Shown here: one piece after another, positions 48,459 to 52,564 of the stretch
Numbering within the stretch: position 1 is the first letter of the stretch
Layout: each line of letters begins with the position of its first letter
Source of the DNA: DAMCAP01 sp964369265
Lineage (GTDB): Bacteria; Bacillota; Clostridia; Oscillospirales; Ruminococcaceae
Direction of reading: 5' to 3'
Assembly: GCA_964369265.1 (NCBI GenBank)
Contig: CAYJEV010000003.1
Location: 1-52,564, forward strand
Length of the DNA: 52,564 nucleotides
Notes under the pieces: model-generated
Databases searched by the model: none
What the model was told of the DNA's origin: nothing
Seen by the model: the letters and a program-made list of their open reading frames with translations, nothing else
Translations under genes and position numbers: made by a program

Positions 48459-49046
48459 GTGATTGATATATTTTTAGACAATGAAAGTAATAAAAATGAG
48501 GCTTGGAAAGAAATAATTGAGGGCTATTTAGTTGATAACGTTTCATTTGAACTGCATATTTGGAATGAAGAAAAAGAACTTATTAAAAAAATGAAAGCTT
48601 ATGGAGTTATTTTTGAAAGTGACTGGAAGTTTGGTGTAGTTTTTGCTGGAAAAGTGACAGCTGAATTTAAGGAAATGCTGTTATCATCCCACAGCACTAA
48701 AACTGATAATAAAGCGACACCTTTTTTCTCTATATTTCTTAGTGACATATTTTATAGCGAACATTACGGCACAGAACTACATATAAAACCAAATGCAAAA
48801 AAGCCTTATCGTTGCCGTTGTTGCAACAATAAGACCTTCTATGTGCCACCAAAATATAGTCTATCATACATCTGCCCTGTGTGTTATTGGGAAGAGGATA
48901 GCTTTATTACTAGCGATAGCGACCCAAGCGACTGCAATCATGGCTTAAGCCTAAATGACGCAAAGGCTAACTATCTAAGCTTTGGGGCTTGCAGCAAAGA
49001 TATGCTAGAGCATGCTCGCCCTGCAACACAAGAAGAGATGGCTTAA
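48459..49046 (+). CDS. CPCC-type cysteine-rich protein with extra N-terminal domain
   Basis: 195 residues, GTG start behind GGAGG. The C-terminal 80 residues match the CPCC family: YRCRCCNNKTFYV (first Pro of CPCC replaced by Arg), YICPVCYWEEDSF and NHGLSLNDAKANYLSFGACSKDM. Four Cys in two CxxC-like pairs suggest zinc binding. The N-terminal 110 residues are unrelated to the usual short CPCC protein and I do not recognise them. Function of the family is unknown; it is often a toxin-immunity-type or orphan protein in Bacteroidota and Bacillota. Single gene with a terminator. Confidence 0.8.
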   Translation: MIDIFLDNESNKNEAWKEIIEGYLVDNVSFELHIWNEEKELIKKMKAYGVIFESDWKFGVVFAGKVTAEFKEMLLSSHSTKTDNKATPFFSIFLSDIFYSEHYGTELHIKPNAKKPYRCRCCNNKTFYVPPKYSLSYICPVCYWEEDSFITSDSDPSDCNHGLSLNDAKANYLSFGACSKDMLEHARPATQEEMA

Positions 49047-49060
49047 CCACCAAAACATAT

Positions 49061-49094
49061 AAATAGAAGACAATGTTGCAGTCGTCTTCTATTT
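49061..49094. terminator. Bidirectional terminator between CPCC gene and kptA
   Basis: AAATAGAAGAC / GTCTTCTATTT, 11-bp stem, 12-nt loop, between convergent genes. Confidence 0.85.
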
Positions 49095-49096
49095 TT

Positions 49097-49636
49097 CTAT
49101 AATTTTTTAAGGAACTTCGCTGGAACTATTTCAGTCAACCACACACCATTTTCTGATAAATAAAACTTATGCCCATCTTTAAGCATAGCATTTATATCAA
49201 CAGTATAAACTAAACATTTACCATGTCTTTTACCAACACTAATCGCTGTTTCTTTATCGGCTGAGAGATGAACATGAAGGCGTGATTTTGATACTAAGCC
49301 CTCTGCATCAATAAGCTCCGCATATCTTCTCGCTGTGCCATGATATAAAATACTTGGCGGTATTGCTTCTTTAAGCTCAACATCGACCTTGACTGAATGC
49401 CCTTGATTTGCTCGAATTTTGCTTTTATCCGAGTTAAAAGAGTACCTTTGCTTGTTATTAGTTTCGACAATTTCGCATAATTTTTCAAAAGTTAATGCGT
49501 TATTTGTGACTTTACTTGAGCACTTTATAAGCTCCTCAACATCTGCCCAACCATTTTTATCTAATTCGATGCCAATGGTTTCAGGCTTATGCCTAAGTAT
49601 AAAGCTAAGGAATTTGCCTAGTTTTACATTATCCAT
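49097..49636 (-). CDS. kptA: RNA 2'-phosphotransferase (KptA/Tpt1)
   Basis: Removes an internal 2'-phosphate from RNA using NAD+, giving ADP-ribose 1'',2''-cyclic phosphate. 179 residues; LSFILRHKPE, IRANQGHS, LYHGTARRY and RLHVHLS carry the conserved Arg/His/Arg/Arg set. AGGAGG precedes the ATG. The bacterial role is unclear since eukaryote-type tRNA splicing is absent. It stands alone between convergent and upstream terminators. Confidence 0.95.
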   Translation of the reverse strand: MDNVKLGKFLSFILRHKPETIGIELDKNGWADVEELIKCSSKVTNNALTFEKLCEIVETNNKQRYSFNSDKSKIRANQGHSVKVDVELKEAIPPSILYHGTARRYAELIDAEGLVSKSRLHVHLSADKETAISVGKRHGKCLVYTVDINAMLKDGHKFYLSENGVWLTEIVPAKFLKKL

Positions 49637-49663
49637 AAATAGTATCCTCCTAAAGTTTAATAT

Positions 49664-49706
49664 AAATGTCAGCCTGTTAAGTTTAAAAGCAGGCTGACAT
49701 TTTTTG
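49664..49706. terminator. Hairpin downstream of the pfp gene
   Basis: Perfect 13-bp stem AAATGTCAGCCTG / CAGGCTGACATTT with a 13-nt loop, in the gap between pfp and kptA. The T tract is better on the plus strand, so on the minus strand it may only attenuate. Confidence 0.7.
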
Positions 49707-49708
49707 TT

Positions 49709-50932
49709 CTACTTATTGATGATAAAATAGTCTTGCAGACCATTCTTTCTTGGCAGTTCTGGCTCGCCTTGAATTAGAGGCAAGAAATAGTCCATAGCCT
49801 CTTCTGTTAAGGAATAGTCAGCATTTAGCCAGTTAGCTGGGAACTTCTTAACAGCATTAGCAACCTCGCTAACAGGCACTCCCTCAACTGCAAAGCTATA
49901 CGGCTTGTTTGTTAATCTCTTTATCGCTGCCATAACTGCTGTTTTTCCCTCAAGAGCCATTTTAACAGCAGACTTTCCAACCTCGAATGATTCCTCTAAA
50001 TCTGCCTTTGATGCAGAATGAGAAGCTGCTCTTTGAAGTGTGGACAGCTCAATAGAACGCACCTTAATTCCAAGCTCATTTTTAACGATAGACTCAAGAT
50101 ACTTCCCAGTACCTCCTAGCATTACATGACCAAATGCATCTTTTGGAGCATTTTCGTCTGTTGCTTGTGCATAGTTGCCATCCTTATCTCTAATGCCCTC
50201 AGAGGTTGCAACAATAACAGTTTTGTGCTTCTCAACAGCCTTCTTTAAATCAGCTTTAAACTGCTCTTTATCAAAAGCAATTTCAGGAAGATAGATTAAA
50301 TGAGGAGCAGCCCCGCCATTCACCCTTGCAACGCCAGCACTAGCTGTCAACCAGCCAGCATCTCTTCCCATAATCTCAAGAATTACAACAGACTCCATGT
50401 TGTAAACAGCTGTGTCGCAATTTAGCTCTGCAACAGAACTAATTACATATTTAGCAGCAGAACCAAAGCCTGGTGTATGGTCAGTCATAACTAAATCGTT
50501 ATCAATTGTTTTTGGAACACCAACTACATTAACTGGATAACCATTATCAACGCAGTATTTACTAACTTTAGCAACTGTATCCATAGAGTCATTTCCGCCA
50601 ATATAGAAAAACGCACCTATGTTGTATTCCTTAAAAATCTCAAGCAGTTTGCTATAAACTTCTGGCGCATCTTGAGGTGTTTTCATTTTAAGGCGACATG
50701 AACCTAATGCCATTGAAGGAGTGCACATAAGCTTATACACATCTTCTTCTGTGTTGCATAGCTCAGATAGCTTAACAATTTTGTTTGCTAAAATGCCCTC
50801 AATGCCGTTTAATCCGCCATAAACAATGCCGATCTCCTCACTATCAAGACCTGCCTTTAACACACCTGCAAGTGATGCATTTATCGCTACTGTTGGGCCT
50901 CCTGATTGTGCTACTAATATATTCTTTTTCAT
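49709..50932 (-). CDS. pfp: Diphosphate-dependent 6-phosphofructokinase
   Basis: 407-residue glycolytic PFK. The donor-site pair is PPi-type: GGNDSMDT (Asp115 where ATP enzymes have Gly) and PKTIDND with Lys141 (ATP enzymes have PGTIDND). Catalytic Asp follows in TIDNDL, and MGRDAGWLTA is typical of the PPi clade. A GGA-type site 11 nt before the ATG. It starts 28 nt after dsdA, probably cotranscribed with it. This implies energy-saving glycolysis with PPi, which is common in anaerobes. Confidence 0.93.
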   Translation of the reverse strand: MKKNILVAQSGGPTVAINASLAGVLKAGLDSEEIGIVYGGLNGIEGILANKIVKLSELCNTEEDVYKLMCTPSMALGSCRLKMKTPQDAPEVYSKLLEIFKEYNIGAFFYIGGNDSMDTVAKVSKYCVDNGYPVNVVGVPKTIDNDLVMTDHTPGFGSAAKYVISSVAELNCDTAVYNMESVVILEIMGRDAGWLTASAGVARVNGGAAPHLIYLPEIAFDKEQFKADLKKAVEKHKTVIVATSEGIRDKDGNYAQATDENAPKDAFGHVMLGGTGKYLESIVKNELGIKVRSIELSTLQRAASHSASKADLEESFEVGKSAVKMALEGKTAVMAAIKRLTNKPYSFAVEGVPVSEVANAVKKFPANWLNADYSLTEEAMDYFLPLIQGEPELPRKNGLQDYFIINK

Positions 50933-50960
50933 AATCTTGTTTCCTTTTTATTCCTTATTC

Positions 50961-52271
50961 TTACAAAGACAATTCCTTGCCTTTTTTATAGTATTCTTCA
51001 TACACATCCTTAGGCACCATGCTTCCGCCTGTCGCCCAGATTAAATGTGTTGCGTTTTTAAAGTTAATGTTCTTAAATGCTAAGTTAGTTTCAGTTATAG
51101 AAGCTCCAATCATGCCAGCTAATGCACTAGGCTCAAGCTTTATGTTTTCTATATCATCAAGCTTTGATAACAAGCGATACATTCTCTCGTCACTAACTGT
51201 GAACACTCCCCTTATTATCCCCTCCATAACTTTGCCAACAAATCCAGAAGCTCTTCCAACAGCCAAACCGTCGGCTGCTGTTATGTTATCGACACCAATG
51301 TCAGATACTGCAATCTTATCGTGATAGCCTGTCGCCATTCCAAGAAGCATACATGGTGAATGTGTTGGCTCTGCAAATAAGCTATATGCGTTTTTACCGT
51401 ATACATTCTCTAAGCCAAATGCTATTCCGCCAGGCCCGCCACCAACACCACAAGGCAAATACACAAACAACGGGTGTTCTGCATCAACTAAAATCCCCAT
51501 ATCACAAAGCTGATCTTTAAGCCTTAAAGCTGCAACAGCATATCCCATAAACAACGTTTTTGAGTTTTCATCATCAACAAAATGGCATTTATCGTCTAGT
51601 GAGGCTTGATGTCGTCCCTCTTCAACTGCTTTGCTGTAATCATCTTGATATTCAATAACTGTCACACCTTTACTTCGAAGCATGGATTTTTTCCATTCCC
51701 TAGCATCAGCAGACATATGTACTGTTGTTTTAAAGCCAAGCTTCGCCCCCATTATTCCAATGCTAAGCCCTAAATTCCCTGTTGAGCCAACTGCAATTGA
51801 ATAATTAGATAAAAATGCCCTCATCTCATCAGTGTCAAATTTGCTATAATCGTCCTCTAATGAAATTTTACCAGCCTCCAAAGCAAGCTTTTCAGCAAGT
51901 GTCAGCACTTCATATATGCCTCCCCTAGCTTTAATAGAGCCAGATATAGGGAGATGGCTATCAAGCTTCATCAAAAGCTTTCCTTCTATTTTGGCTTTTG
52001 TTTCATCAAGCAAAACAGATTTCATCTTTTCGATGTTAGCGATTTCCGATTCTATTATACCATTGCTAGGCATTGTTTCAGGAAAAGCAGACATAATAAA
52101 CGGCGCAAAACGTTCTAAACGTTTGCTAGCATCTAATATATCCTCCATTGAAATGCCCTCAAATTGGCTTTTACCATCACCATCATTTATCCACACTGTT
52201 TCTTTAAGCTCAGACAGCTCCTTTACTATAGGAAACTCTTTTATTAGTTCATCTTTGCTCTTAATTAACAT
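50961..52271 (-). CDS. dsdA: D-serine ammonia-lyase
   Basis: PLP enzyme converting D-serine to pyruvate and ammonia, 436 residues. Schiff-base Lys in LPISGSIKARGGIYEV, SVGSTGNLGLSIGIMGA, MSADAREWKK and phosphate loop PCGVGGGPGG match DsdA rather than L-serine dehydratase. GGGGG precedes the ATG. No dsdC regulator or D-serine permease is visible; the region beyond the window could hold them. Followed by pfp on the same strand. Confidence 0.94.
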   Translation of the reverse strand: MLIKSKDELIKEFPIVKELSELKETVWINDGDGKSQFEGISMEDILDASKRLERFAPFIMSAFPETMPSNGIIESEIANIEKMKSVLLDETKAKIEGKLLMKLDSHLPISGSIKARGGIYEVLTLAEKLALEAGKISLEDDYSKFDTDEMRAFLSNYSIAVGSTGNLGLSIGIMGAKLGFKTTVHMSADAREWKKSMLRSKGVTVIEYQDDYSKAVEEGRHQASLDDKCHFVDDENSKTLFMGYAVAALRLKDQLCDMGILVDAEHPLFVYLPCGVGGGPGGIAFGLENVYGKNAYSLFAEPTHSPCMLLGMATGYHDKIAVSDIGVDNITAADGLAVGRASGFVGKVMEGIIRGVFTVSDERMYRLLSKLDDIENIKLEPSALAGMIGASITETNLAFKNINFKNATHLIWATGGSMVPKDVYEEYYKKGKELSL

Positions 52272-52316
52272 CTAATACCCCCTAATGAGTTTTATAGTTG
52301 TTTGATTTGCTTTTAT

Positions 52317-52346
52317 AGTATAACATAATATTATTTTATTTTTCAA
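52317..52346 (-). promoter_or_regulatory. Sigma-A type promoter for dsdA-pfp
   Basis: Minus strand: TTGAAA (52346-52341), 18-bp spacer, TATACT (52322-52317). Confidence 0.75.
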
Positions 52347-52439
52347 TGCCTAACTAAAATAAAAAAACTAAAGATAACTTACTACACCCTTGTTTTTGAA
52401 TTACTACTCATAAAGAAGCATTTGATATTAGTAAGATTT

Positions 52440-52459
52440 GTAGGTGTGTACACGCCTAC
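52440..52459. promoter_or_regulatory. 20-bp palindrome, candidate operator
   Basis: GTAGGTGTGTACACGCCTAC is symmetric except for one T/G pair. It lies 20 bp upstream of a plus-strand -35 box and about 95 bp upstream of the dsdA promoter, in the divergent region. Confidence 0.6.
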
Positions 52460-52479
52460 TCTGTTTCTTATAAATTAGT

Positions 52480-52508
52480 TTGAAATATTGTCTTCTCTGT
52501 GTTATACT
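52480..52508 (+). promoter_or_regulatory. Sigma-A type promoter for a gene beyond the window
   Basis: TTGAAA (52480-52485), 17-bp spacer, TATACT (52503-52508), pointing off the right edge. Confidence 0.82.
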
Positions 52509-52520
52509 TTAGTGGAGATT

Positions 52521-52555
52521 ATTTATATTAGATTTAGAAGAAATCTAATATAAAT
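52521..52555 (+). promoter_or_regulatory. 15-bp inverted repeat at the transcript start
   Basis: ATTTATATTAGATTT-AGAAG-AAATCTAATATAAAT begins about where transcription from the 52480 promoter would start. It could be an operator or a 5' mRNA hairpin. No ribosome binding site precedes the ATG at 52561, so the downstream gene start lies outside the window or elsewhere. Confidence 0.6.
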
Positions 52556-52564
52556 TGGTCATGT

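Noticed and set aside
1..52564. CRISPR array, insertion sequence, prophage or integrase genes.
   Set aside because: No regularly spaced direct repeats, transposase, integrase or phage structural gene was found on either strand; the repeat pair at 21.5/23.7 kb is a single diverged duplication.

Overview
The window is an AT-rich stretch of a chromosome from an endospore-forming member of the Bacillota, most likely class Clostridia. The basis is the gene content and signals. SpoVG, SpoIIGA and SigE are present. Strong AGGAGG-like ribosome binding sites and TTGACA/TATAAT promoters are common, and there is a T-box leader. IspH is fused to S1 repeats behind cmk and plsC, an arrangement known from Clostridia. 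PPi-dependent phosphofructokinase and a split transketolase are also present. I cannot name a genus. One run of 10 N (11396-11405) marks an assembly gap.

Layout. 1-3.6 kb: 3' end of a tRNA-Gly, a ZIP metal transporter, an unknown small protein, then an ECF sigma factor overlapping an RsgI-like anti-sigma factor with an extreme Asp-rich tail. 3.6-4.0 kb: nrdR. 4.4-11.3 kb: a two-component system followed by a MacAB/YknXYZ-like export operon (adaptor, permease, Gly/Met-rich lipoprotein, ATPase). The two transcription units share a 21-bp-spaced CATCA repeat upstream. 11.5-13.2 kb: chemoreceptor. 13.3-17.2 kb (minus): pheS-pheT-DUF1877. 17.2-18.0 kb: a long AT-rich leader with Spo0A-box-like motifs before a DUF6514 gene. 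18.1-21.2 kb: cobT-cbiB-cobD, nucleotide loop and aminopropanol-phosphate steps of cobalamin synthesis. 21.2-23.8 kb: spoVG (minus), then two membrane-protein genes (the second with a LURP-one/Tubby-like domain) lying between two diverged copies of the spoVG promoter region.

24.8-29.6 kb: murC, a DUF4358 lipoprotein, and an MBOAT/DHHW pair that probably O-acetylates a surface polymer. 29.6-35.2 kb: an RpiR regulator with a likely operator, a BaiN-like flavoprotein, then cmk-plsC-ispH/S1. 35.3-36.9 kb (minus): a lone trpB under a T-box. 37.0-38.9 kb: split transketolase. 39.0-41.3 kb: nth (minus), then spoIIGA-sigE behind a promoter with 21-bp spacing. 41.3-48.3 kb (minus): RNase M5-like, holA, a ComEC without a recognisable metallo-beta-lactamase motif, a phosphoribosyltransferase, HIT protein and alaS. 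48.5-52.3 kb: CPCC protein, kptA, pfp and dsdA. The window ends in a promoter region with two strong palindromes belonging to a gene beyond the edge.

Most of the window is ordinary housekeeping. The accessory parts most worth study are the two-component/ABC locus with unusual Gly/Met-rich and acidic coiled-coil segments, the Asp-tailed anti-sigma factor, the promoter-duplication cassette at 21.5-23.8 kb, and the regulatory DNA at 17.3, 29.6, 39.6 and 52.4 kb. I saw no CRISPR array, insertion sequence or prophage.
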